Assembly (NCBI GenBank): GCA_012931725.1
Contig: CM022946.1
Span: 132,809,642 to 132,873,641, forward strand
Reading direction: 5' to 3'
Length of the DNA: 64,000 nt
DNA from: Litsea cubeba
Taxonomy: Eukaryota > Streptophyta > Magnoliopsida > Laurales > Lauraceae
Within the stretch, counting starts at the first letter, position 1; every line of letters starts with the position of its first letter. This document shows positions 25,766 to 35,553 of the stretch, in pieces. The notes under the pieces were generated by a model that saw only the letters and a list, made by a program, of their open reading frames with translations, made no database searches and was not told where the DNA came from. The translations under genes were made by a program, and so were the position numbers.

Positions 25766-26140
25766 GTCGATCAGCCGATAACTGGGTGTCAGTCGACCGA
25801 CAGCTCAACGGTCACATTGCAACGGTCATATTTTTGAATGTTTTCTGACCTATAAGTACTTGTTGGTTGACCGTCATTTGTCGGTCGACCGACAAGGGAC
25901 CGACAACTGAACCGACAGTGCACAAATATTGAAAATGTTGTTGTCTTGTTTTGGAACCGACGAGCTCTCGGTCTGAAATTTATGCATTGTCGGTTGACCG
26001 ACAAGAGCCGACGAGCTGACCGACAGAGAAGGTCTGAAGTTTGTAGCTCTCTGGAAATGGAACCGACAGAGCCATCGGTTGGTCTCGGCTCACTTTGTCG
26101 GTTGGCCGACACGGACCGACAAGCTGACCGACAATGTGGT
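25766..26140. repeat. GTCGGTCGACCGAC-type palindrome cluster in U3 (3' LTR)
   Basis: The perfect palindrome GTCGGTCGACCGAC lies at 25880-25893. Variants occur near 25766 (GTCGATCAGCCGAT), 25788 (GTCAGTCGACCGAC), 25988 (TGTCGGTTGACCGACAA) and 26097 (TGTCGGTTGGCCGACA), with half-sites between. Clusters of short palindromes upstream of the TATA box are described for Sirevirus LTRs; the present motif differs from the maize consensus. Confidence 0.85.
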
Positions 26141-26418
26141 CAAGCTATTTTTCTGAAGATCTGAAGTTTTAGAAAAGTGAAACTTTGAAACCATTTGAAA
26201 ACTCAGATTTGTAAGGTGTTTTTATAAATTGTTTCATCCAGAAAAATATGATTAAAATCAAGATTCAAATCAACCTAAAAGAGTTTAAATAAAACATGAG
26301 TAGGTTAATTCAAAAGAATGATTTTCAAGATGAAACTTTGTGAAATGAGAATGAAGGTAATGAGATGAATATAATGCAAATGCAAGACATCAAATTGCAA
26401 ACAACTTAGGGTCTAACA

Positions 26419-26431
26419 ATCTCCCCCTTTG
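26419..26431 (-). other. Polypurine tract of the Sirevirus-like element
   Basis: The minus strand reads CAAAGGGGGAGAT against the LTR at 26418. Confidence 0.9.
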
Positions 26432-26576
26432 CAATTTGATGGCAAATAACACTAAAAAGATTAAAAACATTAAAACCATCATCCCAACATAACCATTCAT
26501 CCATTTCATATATTTGAGCTTCAACTCCTCCTGAGTTGATAGTATTTTTCAAATCAACTTCAGCTCCTTCTCTTTT

Positions 26577-26721
26577 CTCCCCCATTGTTCTTGCTCTCCC
26601 CATAGTTGAACAATGGTTACTCCCCCAATGTTCTTGCTTCTTCTCCCTCATTGTTTTTGCTCCTTCCCCATTTATTTCTTTCTTCTTATCTCTATTCTCC
26701 TCTTTTTCTATCTTCTCCCCC
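26577..26721 (-). other. Additional polypurine tracts (mPPT field)
   Basis: GGGGGAG (minus strand) recurs at 26577-26583, 26620-26626 and 26715-26721, with near matches at 26595-26601 and 26643-26649. The copy at 26715 is followed by a CATTGACATCAAATTGC context like that of the main tract. Several tracts upstream of the 3' LTR are a Sirevirus hallmark. Confidence 0.75.
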
Positions 26722-27039
26722 ATTGACATCAAATTGCAAAAAAAAGTATCTGCAAATAAGACTCATGCAAACATATACCTTTCTTATAGCACATAGTATA
26801 GACATCATCAAAATAAGTGAAAGAGAGGGCAACATTAAAAGTGCTCATTGGATAGATCAAAATACGTCATTCATATAATGAAATTTAAAGATTTACACAT
26901 GACAAATGACATAACTATAAAGTTTGACTATTTAACCAAAATCCATCCATAAGTATTAGTGAAAAAAATTTAAACATAATCCTTACAAAAAAATGTGCCA
27001 TCCTTTGTCCCAACAAAATACACCACCAGAATTTTCCAA

Positions 27040-28282
27040 TCATAACAAAATGTGGTGAAAAAGTAAAGATGACTCCTGGTCTGAGTCTGGAGAAGGAGGA
27101 GACGGAGAAGGAGGGGCTGCAACATCATCTCTTTTACATCTTTTGGAGATAACTGATAGATATGTGAATATCTTGCCAATTGACTTTGATTGCTTCTTTT
27201 GCTTCTTTTTCATGTAAGCCATATCTCTTTCCAAGGCTACCAACTGGTCATGAGATATGCTTGACGATCGATGGGGCCCGTGGAGAAGGCATAGTGGATG
27301 AAGATGAAGCACGATGAGGAGGTGGTGGAGAAACAGGTGGTTCTTGTGCCAAGGGAGGATCATCTGCTATGGGAATCTGAGTATTTGGAACAAGGTTCAT
27401 CTGATTCAAATTGGTCAATGAAAATGGAGCTTTGAAAATGGGACTCTCTCCACTGGGTATTGGAATAGTAAGATGGAGGGCAATCTGAGTCATCAAATAC
27501 CCATAGGGAATTGCATTCTTTTAAGCAAAAGAATTGCGAAATTTGATGATTGTGTGGCAAATGAGAGAGGGTAAACATATGGGAGTACCGGTGACAACTT
27601 TTGACAAGATACTGACCATGAAAGCAGTGAGTTCAGTTCTATTTCCACCTCTAGGATATACATTGTAGGTGAAGAGGTTGTGAATTACCCTATTGATGGG
27701 AAAGAGGGAACTGATAGTCAAATGATGTTTCCTCTTATCCCAAAGACAGTTGAAGCCACAAATGTCAATGGTGGCTTTGATTCTCTCATCTTCAGAAGGA
27801 GGGTTAGGCACAAATGTTATACCAGTAGGGGTGCAAGGAATCCCCATGATTGAGCCTATTCTTTAGGGTGTGAACACTTCATCTCTATCCATGAAGGAGA
27901 TGGTAAATGAACAAGCATTAATAGTATCATCAGTGTTAGTGATAGATGCATACATGAGTTTAACTAGAGAAGGATATGCATTTTCACCCCAATGTAGAAT
28001 CCTTTCCCAACCTACTTGACCGACTACCTCACTTAGATTATAGCCCTTGGAATGAATCTTGTCTACTGCAGTCCTCCTCTCCACTACTATAGGTCTTTTT
28101 TGAAGACTTTGTAAAATGTTGGAGTCATGTTTTAACTTAATTGAAGGAGGAGGAGGTGAAGGAGATGAACTTTTATTTGCATTATCCTTTATTGGTCTAC
28201 TACAGGAGGTTGTGGCTTTTCCCTTCTTAAGAGGACGTCTAGGGGTAGCTTTCTTTGTCCTAGGAGGCATTTGCACAAACAC
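27040..28282 (-). pseudogene. Envelope-position ORF, broken
   Basis: It lies between the gag-like ORF and the polypurine tracts, where Sireviruses carry their envelope-like gene. The N-terminus is basic with a Ser/Pro-rich stretch. It then has the pattern (VVERR..., YPSLVKLMYASI, MDRDEVFTP, IMGIP) that I associate with the plant putative transposon protein domain often labelled envelope-like. A Pro-rich segment and a short Lys-rich predicted coiled coil (LERDMAYMKKKQKKQ) follow. Two in-frame TAA codons (27863-27865 and 27521-27523) and a frameshift near 27250-27270 break it; both stops are one C-to-T change from CAA. No clear membrane segment is seen. The domain name comes from pattern memory and was not searched. 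Confidence 0.65.
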
Positions 28283-29400
28283 TTAGTGTGCAGAGTGAGT
28301 TTTTCGATAGAAAGATTTGAAAGTTTTGAGAGTAATGTGCAAGAAGATGAAGGAAAGAGGATGAGTTCAATTTCACCTGGATATAACTTGAAAAGAACTA
28401 AGACAGGCTGAAATGACAAGGAATGTTGGTTCAGGCAAACTATCAAACACTTGGCAGGCAGAAATTGTAGCTAGGGTATTCACTGCGAACAGCTGCTCAA
28501 TCTTGGACAAAAATGTCTACAAATGATTTTTGAACTTTTCATACAACCATCCATAAGAAGAAAACTTCCAGAGATAACCAAAACAGAAGAGAGAAACTGA
28601 GGTTGGATTTGCGAAAAATGGTGCACAACAGCTTGGGGAGGCCGACCACAATTTGGAGATCTTGGAAGGCTTGGCTGGAGCTCAGTAGTTATCTTAGGAT
28701 TTTGGAGAAGCTAGAACAGAGTGTCTTCAGGTTTTGGAGAAGGAATCAGTCAAGCAATACAGGCAAGAAGATGAACAATGGACGCCTCTGACATTGAAAT
28801 CAGATTAGGGAAGTTGACCAACAATGTTTGCTAATGATCAATGCCCAAAAAAAAATGAAGATCTCACTCTTGGAGAAGGAAAACCAGCAGACCAGGGCGC
28901 CCTAGGGTTTCGAGACGATGAATGAAGAAACTGAACAGAAAGGAGGATTTCTGCATGCAAGGTTTTTATCGAACCTGTGCCTTGTCGGTCAGCCGACAAC
29001 TTAAGTGTCGGTCAGCCGACACCTGTAGAAAAGTGGAATAATCCACTAGATCTACATTCTTGACTTATGATCACTAGTTTTAGGAAATTTTTTTAAATGA
29101 TTTGACTATAAGGAATAATTAAAAGATCATCAGAAACAATGTAATCAAAATAAAATGAAATCTTTTTCAAATTAAATTGATTAAACACATGCATTTTAAC
29201 ATAGAATACCATTTGAAGTTTAACAATGCATTTTCACAAATTAATTCTCAAACAAATGAAATGTAAACATGTAGAGAATACTAAGTGAATTAGAGTCAAC
29301 TAGATTTAGGACCAACATAGAGATATGACTTATGATGAAAGGATTGGTCTAAACTAATTTCAAGGCCTTAGTATTTGTCTAAAAGTTTAACCTTAGGTAT
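28283..29400 (-). other. Spacer between gag-like and envelope-position ORFs, with promoter-like module
   Basis: This 1.1 kb has no convincing ORF and stands where pol should be. At 28984-29022 it carries two perfect copies of GTCGGTCAGCCGAC, a palindrome-like motif related to those in the LTR. On the minus strand these lie just upstream of GATAAAAACC (about 28963-28972), a TATA-like box, about 690 bp before the envelope-position ORF start. Confidence 0.55.
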
Positions 29401-30945
29401 CTATCTAAGGTCTTGGGCTTTTGGCTCTATGTTTGAGATTTCACCAACTAAAGGAGATAAATTTTGAGTTCTTTTAGACTTATCATCAACTCTTTGAGGT
29501 TTGACAATTTTATAATGATGATCAGTCTTTGGAAGTTGGTGTTTTGTTTTCTTTGTGTTCTTCTCATTTCTTTTAACTTTTCCTCCTTCTTTTTGTCTTT
29601 TGAAATTTAATTTTAATCTTTCAACCTTTTTCAAAATTTCTTTTATTTCCAAGGTTAAAGGAGGTAAAGTGAGAGGTTTCTTATTGATAGATTTATTTTG
29701 ACCATTTTTTACATGTTTAGTCTTTTTAAAATCTATCTTAGGAGACTCTTGTTGAGATGTTTTAATTTGTTGAAACTTTCTAGAGTCTTCCTTTGATTTA
29801 AATGCTTTAACCTTCATAGAATTAGATTTTCCCTTTTTAGGTTCATAGACAGGTTTAGACAAATGACTTCTTCTTAATTTGCACTCAAATTTGAAATGCC
29901 CTTCATTACCACAATAATGACATTTTATTTTGGGCAACAGAGAGTGAGTGCATGAGAATGAGGACTCACCTTTCACAAATGTGTCGGTGAAATTTGGGTC
30001 ATGTGTAGCATACTTATTGAATCCAAGACCCGTCCTATCTCCTTGTGATTTACCCATTCTAAATAACTTTTCGAATTTCTCTTCACTTTGGGTAAATCTG
30101 CACTTATAATTATGTTTGTGGGTCTCAAGTTGAGTGACTTGGCTTTTACGAATTGAGTTTTTATTTTTAACTTTTATTAGTTGAATTTCAATTCCATTAA
30201 ACTTGTTTACTTTTTCATAAGCAAGTTTTGATTTTAGTTTAAGTTCATTAACATTAGATCCAAGTTGTAAAGCTTTTATATCACTTTGAGCATTAAATAA
30301 ATTTTCTTTGGTGATTATTAACTTGGATTCTAAATTAACAATGTCTTCAACTTGATTTTTTATATGATCACTTAGATTTGAATTTTCTTCGGTAAGTCCT
30401 TCACAACTTATTATCTTAGATACATTTAGTTCATCTTGAAGATTAGACAAGTTATCTTTAGAGATTTTCAATTTGGATTCTAAATAGATAATGTTTTCAT
30501 CTTGTCTTTTTAATGTATCTCTTAGGTTTAAATTTTCTTTATTTAGCTCATTATGATTTAATTTGATTTCATTTAGTTCATCTTGAGCATTGGATAAGTT
30601 ATGCAAAGTAATAAAAAACTTAGAGTCTAGGCAGTGTATTACTTCTTCTTTCTCTCTAAGTTCATCTTTTGAAGAGTCCAATTCTTTTTTTAATCTTTTA
30701 GATTCTTCTTTTAAACTTTTGTTATTCTTATCAAGCTTTAAGGACAATGTATATAATTCATTATAAGCTTGTTGAAGGTCATCTTCATATTCATTTTCTT
30801 CTTCTTTTAATTCAACTTGGGATTCATTAATTTCAATATTTGGATCTCCAATAGATGGAAGAAGGGGTGGTCTAGAAGAATCTACAAGGAAATGTACAAA
30901 ATCTAGCATAGTGGAATCCATTCTAATGATTTTCATGCAATGCAC
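29401..30945 (-). CDS. Gag-like coiled-coil protein with CCHC zinc knuckle (514 aa)
   Basis: This open reading frame starts about 75 nt after the primer site and is the only intact retroelement gene besides the extra ORF of element A. Residues about 50-270 are rich in heptad-like Leu/Asn/Glu/Lys patterns with repeated blocks (LESKLKISKDNLSNLQDELN and relatives), which indicates a long coiled coil. A CX2CX4HX4C knuckle (CHYCGNEGHFKFEC) lies near residues 340-353, followed by a Lys-rich tail. This matches the C-terminal half of Sirevirus gag; the usual N-terminal capsid region is not recognisable, so an internal deletion at the 5' end is likely. It would bind element RNA in a particle made by a helper. 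No protease or pol follows. A host coiled-coil gene is less likely given its position between primer site and LTR. Confidence 0.8.
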   Translation of the reverse strand: MHCMKIIRMDSTMLDFVHFLVDSSRPPLLPSIGDPNIEINESQVELKEEENEYEDDLQQAYNELYTLSLKLDKNNKSLKEESKRLKKELDSSKDELREKEEVIHCLDSKFFITLHNLSNAQDELNEIKLNHNELNKENLNLRDTLKRQDENIIYLESKLKISKDNLSNLQDELNVSKIISCEGLTEENSNLSDHIKNQVEDIVNLESKLIITKENLFNAQSDIKALQLGSNVNELKLKSKLAYEKVNKFNGIEIQLIKVKNKNSIRKSQVTQLETHKHNYKCRFTQSEEKFEKLFRMGKSQGDRTGLGFNKYATHDPNFTDTFVKGESSFSCTHSLLPKIKCHYCGNEGHFKFECKLRRSHLSKPVYEPKKGKSNSMKVKAFKSKEDSRKFQQIKTSQQESPKIDFKKTKHVKNGQNKSINKKPLTLPPLTLEIKEILKKVERLKLNFKRQKEGGKVKRNEKNTKKTKHQLPKTDHHYKIVKPQRVDDKSKRTQNLSPLVGEISNIEPKAQDLR

Positions 30946-31020
30946 AACTAGGGTCTAAACTCTAGGTTTTTACACCAAATCAAGAGTTCCAAACACTTGA
31001 TCCTAAATATAGAGCACGAG

Positions 31021-31032
31021 GCTCTGATACCA
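31021..31032 (-). other. Primer-binding site (tRNA-iMet) of the Sirevirus-like element
   Basis: Minus strand TGGTATCAGAGC, 2 nt after the LTR end at 31035. Confidence 0.95.
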
Positions 31033-31034
31033 AT

Positions 31035-32878
31035 TGAAATTCCAAGGGATCCTAACCCTAGAGGGGGGTGAATAGGGTGATCTACAAATTAATGAGTAAA
31101 TTTAATTTTCTTCAAATTAACCTTCAACTAGTGATGATTATATGAATAAGTGTGGAAGATAAACAAGTCAATCACTACAAAGCAATCACCACAACACAAT
31201 CATTTATAGTGGTTAGGCCTCAATGCCTACATCCACTACCGGCTTGTGTTCCAACACCCCACTGGATTTCCACTATGTATGCTTTCCAAGGCTAAGCAAT
31301 AAACTAACAATGTTGTTTTTCAAGGCTTAACAACAACCTATACAATATGCTTTTATGGGCTAAGCAATAACCTTTACAATATGCTTTTTCTTAGGCTAAG
31401 CAATAACCTTTACAATCAATGGATTTTTCTTTCTCAAAGAAGTGTCTAAACACTAGAAGAGAAATAGTTTAAGCTCTATTACAATGCCTCTTAAATAGGC
31501 GAATATGAAGGTTAAAATCTAACTCACAAAAAACACCATGAAAATGCAAAAGGTCAATGTTCATTAAGTGTGTGTGAAATCTTCAATCAAGTTTAAAATG
31601 AAGTTCAAACAATTTATGCAAAAAGCATTTGAAAGTTAAGACGCAAAGATTTGATTGAAGATGATACTAATCACTTGTATAAAGCTAACTTGAAGAAGAT
31701 ATGAAAATCAAAGATTCAAGTTGTATCAAAAGTTAAGACTAAACATGTAACGCAAATCCAATGTTGTTTTCAAGGAACAAGGTTTAACTAAAGTTCAAAT
31801 GATTGAAAACAACAAGAAAGGATTCAAACAAGTTAATAAAACATGCTACAAAAGAAATCAAAGATTTTCAAAAGCATGATTACCAAAGATTGAAATATAG
31901 CTTGGTTTGAATCAAGAGGTGGAATCCAAAACAAATGAATCAAAGATTAAATAAGATGTGGATGCCACACAACATAGTTAACATGCTAGAAAATATTTTC
32001 CAAAGGTTTAAAACAAAGCATGAAACATATGAGAAAGGAAATTAAAGCTTACTAGAGTTGAACTTCTTGTAATCAAGCTTTAGCTTTCCATTTGGACCAA
32101 TTAAGCTTCCTTAATTCATTCCCTTTGCTTGGGCTCTTAAAACACCAAAAATGGCCTCTTCTATCATCAAAAAATACTTTGGGATGAACTTGCTTTTTAT
32201 AGAAAAAGTGGTCCAATGGATACATGTCGGTCAGCCGATAACTGGGTGTCGGTCGACCGACAGCTCAACGGTCACATTGCAACGGTCATATTTTTGAAAG
32301 TTTTCTGACCTATAAGTACTTGTCGGTTGACCGCCATTTGTCGGTCGACCGACAAGGGACCGACAGCTGAACCGACAGCACAAAAGTGTTGAAAATGTTG
32401 CTGTCTGGTTTTGGAACCGACGAGCTCTCGGTCTGAAATTTATGCATTGTCGGTTGACCAACAAGAGCCGACGAGCTGACCGACAGAGAAGGTCTGAAAT
32501 TTGTAGCTCTCTGGAAATGGAACCGACGGAGCCATTGGTTGGTCTCGGTTCACTTTGTCGGTTGGCCGACATGGACCGATGAGCTGACCGACAATGTGGT
32601 CAGGCTATTTTTCTGAAGATCTGAAGTTTTAGAGAAGTGAAACTTTGAAACCATTTGAAAACTCAGATTTGTAAGGTGTTTTTATAAATTGTTTCATCCA
32701 GAAACACATGATTAAAATCAAGATTCAAATCAACCAAAAAGAGTTTAAATAAAATATGAGTAGGTTATTTCAAAAGAATGATTTTCAAGATGAAACTTTG
32801 TGAAATGAGAATGAAGGTAATGAGATGAATATAATGCAAATGCAAGACATCAAATTGCAAACAACTTAGGGTCTAACA
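31035..32878 (-). repeat. 5' LTR of the Sirevirus-like element
   Basis: 1844 bp, running on the minus strand from TGTTAGACCC at 32878 to GGAATTTCA at 31035. It has the same organisation as the 3' LTR: palindrome cluster, then TATA at 32193-32202. Confidence 0.93.
32226..32610. repeat. GTCGGTCGACCGAC-type palindrome cluster in U3 (5' LTR)
   Basis: Counterpart of 25766-26140. The copies near 32226, 32247, 32340, 32448 and 32556 are partly diverged (one has GACCAACAA, losing the symmetry). Confidence 0.85.
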
Positions 32879-32883
32879 TCGAC
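32879..32883. other. Target-site duplication TCGAC (right)
   Basis: Exact partner of 24578-24582. Confidence 0.95.
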
Positions 32884-32942
32884 CACTTTTATTATCGATA
32901 TCGACAACATAACTGAAGCACAAAAAATACAGTCATTGTCAG
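32880..32942. repeat. 66-bp tandem repeat, remainder of unit 3
   Basis: This continues unit 3 (CGACCACTTTTATTATCGATATCG...) to ...CATTGTCAG, where the LTR of element A begins. The palindrome has one mismatch here (TTATCGATATCGACAA). Confidence 0.88.
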
Positions 32943-33104
32943 TGTTGACACCAAAAATGTCACTTCGCTTCTTCAAAATCCAGAAAACTGCATGAAGTCG
33001 CGACCTGCCATAAATAGGCAATGCTACTTCCAAAAATCAAATCTTGTCAGAATCAAATAAAAACTGCAAGATCCTTCAAGACAGCCAAAAGAGGAGTACA
33101 CAAG

Positions 33105-33735
33105 AAGTTTTGGGCCATTTCAAAATCATTTGGCCTCACTTCACTTCTCCGGCAGCTGAAAAGGAGCTCCCGGCGGCGAAAGCATCAGAGACACCAAATC
33201 TTTGATCAGAGCCGATGGATGGTCTCAAAATACATCCAATAGGCTCCACGTCAAGTTCCGAGTTAAACCGACAACGTTTGACCTTACATCAACCCTCGAA
33301 CAACTAAATCAAGCCTCTCGACGGCGAGAACCTCCGAGGCCATCACTCATCAGATAGAGCACATGGACGGCTTCAAAATGCTTACAAAGGGCTACATGTC
33401 AAATTTCAGGTCATTTCGACAACATTTGACCAGACTTTGATGCTCGGAAGCCAAATCTGGCCTCTCAGCGGCGAAGCTCCCCGCGACCATGGTTTCCAAG
33501 ACAAAGCCTGTGGATCATCTTAAAATGACTCCAATAGGTTCCCTGTCAAATCTCAAGTCAATCAGACATCGGTTAACCACACATCAAGCCGCGACATCTT
33601 CATCGCGACAAAAATAAGTCTACTGGTGATAGGACCCCAAACGGCTTCAAAACTCAAACAAAAGCCTATGGTTGTCTTATTTATTGCTCAGGAGGCTTCA
33701 CCCCAAATTTCAGGTCATTCCGACATCGTTTGACC
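33105..33735. repeat. Diverged ~126-149 bp tandem repeats in U3
   Basis: A block of the type TCAAAATxC...GTCAAATTTCAGGTCAttyCGACAtCGtTTGACC recurs at about 33224, 33373, 33520 and 33645, with a weaker first unit. The units are far from identical, so the array is old; the same pattern is visible reversed near 40000-40560 and from 63710 on. Confidence 0.75.
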
Positions 33736-34655
33736 CAGTTTTAGCTTCTGACGGAAAATCGGCAGCTCTGCGCGACAAAGTCTTCGGCTTTCTTGGAAAA
33801 TTATAAACTTTGCAAAACAAAATGCAAGGGTTATCATCAGGTTTTATACAAGGAAATTAGTCCAATAAATGATCAAAAAGTCAAGAAAAAATACAGAAGA
33901 AAAAAGAATCAAAAAACATAAAAAACGGACGCAAAACGGGACAAAAAGGGGTGAAAACCCCTCCAGGGTCGCAGGCCCCTGCGACCCTGGAGCCCGGGAT
34001 CGCCGGGAGGGCCCCGGAAGCCCCGTTTTTTTGTCGTTTTTCGCAATTCGAAGCATCCGACCCCTGGGATTTTCCAAAATTCATACTTTTGAGACACCAA
34101 ATCCTCTTACATCCGTCAAAATCATGGGTCAATCATCAAGAGTATCAAAATCAACATTGATCGTCAATCGGACAACCAAAAAAGTGTGCTTTCTACCCGA
34201 ACGATCGAGAAATCGACAGGACAGATGGCACCGACCCACTGTTGGCAACCAATACCTGAAGTTACATGGTCATCCGATGTCGATCTACATGAAGATCTAT
34301 CGGTCATCATCACCAAAAGAATCCCAAAAGACGCGGCACGACCCGCGACTCTTCAACTGCACGGCGACCACTTAAATGCAATTAATTGACTAGCTTTATT
34401 ACAGTCATTAATCCATTTCTTTGGACGGCCCAATCAAAAGCAAGCATCCAGGAGTTACAAGTCAATTGATTCATGGCATTTAACCTATGAAACTCCTCCA
34501 TCATGGCGATTAAATGCCCTCAATCTCCTCCGGCCAATCAGAAGCCAAGAAAAAGGAGTTACAAAATAAAGGAATTAAATCCTGTAACTCCTTCCATTAT
34601 GCGGCTTAATGACAATAAAAGCCCATAAACCCTCCTAAATGGCTACCAAAAAGCC

Positions 34656-34664
34656 TATAAATAG
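34656..34664 (+). promoter_or_regulatory. LTR A TATA box
   Basis: TATAAATAG lies in CCTATAAATAGGAGAGC, conserved in all three LTRs (minus strand at 39068-39076 and 62779-62787). It predicts transcription start near 34690 and a U3 of about 1.7 kb. Confidence 0.7.
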
Positions 34665-34821
34665 GAGAGCACTCCAAGAAGAAAAGATAGCATGACAAAT
34701 AGCAGGACAGACTACAGAAAATTTGAAAATTCAGACAGAAAAAGGCATCAGAAATCTAAGAGAAAGAAAGAGAGAAAACTCTGTGGAAGTTCTACACCGA
34801 CCACCGCTACAAGGTGACAAA

Positions 34822-34852
34822 AGTCCCTTGGGGGTACCCCCCCCCCCCAAGG
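34822..34852. other. GC-rich inverted repeat downstream of the LTR start site
   Basis: CCCTTGGGGG and the reverse CCCCCAAGG flank GGTACC. Counterparts are 38902-38931 and 62606-62633, where the homopolymer runs differ in length. In RNA it would form a short GC hairpin about 140 nt from the predicted start. Confidence 0.6.
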
Positions 34853-35184
34853 TCCTTACCTTCTCCTTCTACCTCTAATGGCTTAGACGTGGCTTTTCAG
34901 CCCATCTACTTAGTTTTTTATTGGACATAGGACCTCCTTTTGGTCTTTATCCTCTAAAAACCTGAGGTTATAGCCAAGCCAAGCGAATCAATAGCATCCT
35001 CTGTACTCATCTGCATGGATGATGGCGAAGTCCACATATGGCTTGCGACCGTCAATCTGAACGAGTCCCCCACAATCTCCTGAGAAGTTAGATCCTCCTT
35101 TTCTTGCTTTTCATTGTAGTTTGTATTTTTCCAAAAGAGACAAAAATCACAACTCTTGTCTTTCATTATTAATAAGAATTGTAA

Positions 35185-35263
35185 ATCGGCTATAAATGCC
35201 AAAAATCGGCTATAAATGCCAAAATCGGCTATAAACGCCAAAAATCGGCTATAAATGCCAAAA
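35185..35263. repeat. 19-20 bp minisatellite (ATCGGCTATAAATGCCAAAA), four copies
   Basis: Units start at 35185, 35205, 35224 and 35244. Each holds the near-palindrome GGCTATAAATGCC. Copy number differs in LTR B (about four, 38487-38572) and LTR C (two, 62236-62276). Confidence 0.88.
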
Positions 35264-35535
35264 AAATCGTCTTTCACGGCAAATCAAGAAAAATGTCTCT
35301 TTTCTTAAATATATGTGCAATGGAAAACTTAAAAGAAGTTGATTTCCTTTTTACTTGCGAAGGTCGATCTCCGGATCACCACTTGTAACTCCAAGTAAAA
35401 ATAGAAAATCTGGCACACCCACACAAAAAAATGTTGATACTCGCCCTGCCCCCCGGTTACGAAAAGGTTGGACCCAACGGACTCCCACGTCCGCCGACCT
35501 CGGTAGAACCGAGCAAAAGCGCTGTTCCATCAAGC

Positions 35536-35553
35536 TGGTCCACCCGGTGGGAC
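35536..35553 (+). other. Candidate primer-binding site of element A
   Basis: TGGTCCACCCGGTGGGAC starts 3 nt after the LTR. In BC the equivalent is TGGCACACCCGGTGGGAC. It begins with the obligatory TGG but is not the iMet site; I could not identify the tRNA. Confidence 0.65.

Larger units (their letters stand above)
24583..26418 (-). repeat. 3' LTR of the Sirevirus-like element
   Basis: The minus strand starts TGTTAGACCC at 26418 and ends ...GGACTTTCA at 24583. It pairs with 31035-32878, sharing the same features with scattered substitutions and small indels. Confidence 0.93.
24583..32878 (-). mobile_element. Sirevirus-like Ty1/copia element lacking pol
   Basis: Two direct LTRs (1836 and 1844 bp) flank 4.6 kb of internal DNA, bounded by a perfect 5-bp target duplication. 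The minus strand order is LTR, iMet primer site, gag-like ORF, spacer, envelope-position ORF, multiple polypurine tracts, LTR. Palindrome clusters upstream of the LTR TATA box, multiple AGGGGGAG-type polypurine tracts and an envelope-like ORF are established hallmarks of the Sirevirus genus. No protease, integrase, RT or RNase H is found between the two ORFs, so this copy is a non-autonomous deletion derivative. The LTRs differ at scattered positions, so the insertion is not recent. Confidence 0.85.
32943..35532 (+). repeat. 5' LTR of element A (2590 bp)
   Basis: It begins TGTTGACACC and ends GTTCCATCA. It is the inverted counterpart of 38217-40798 and of 61965-64000. It contains diverged U3 repeats, a TATAAATAG box, a GC-rich inverted repeat and a 19-20 bp minisatellite, listed separately. 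Confidence 0.93.

Noticed and set aside
29401..30945. Host coiled-coil gene
   Set aside because: It lies just after the primer site between paired LTRs and has a gag-type CCHC knuckle, so a retroelement gag is the better call.
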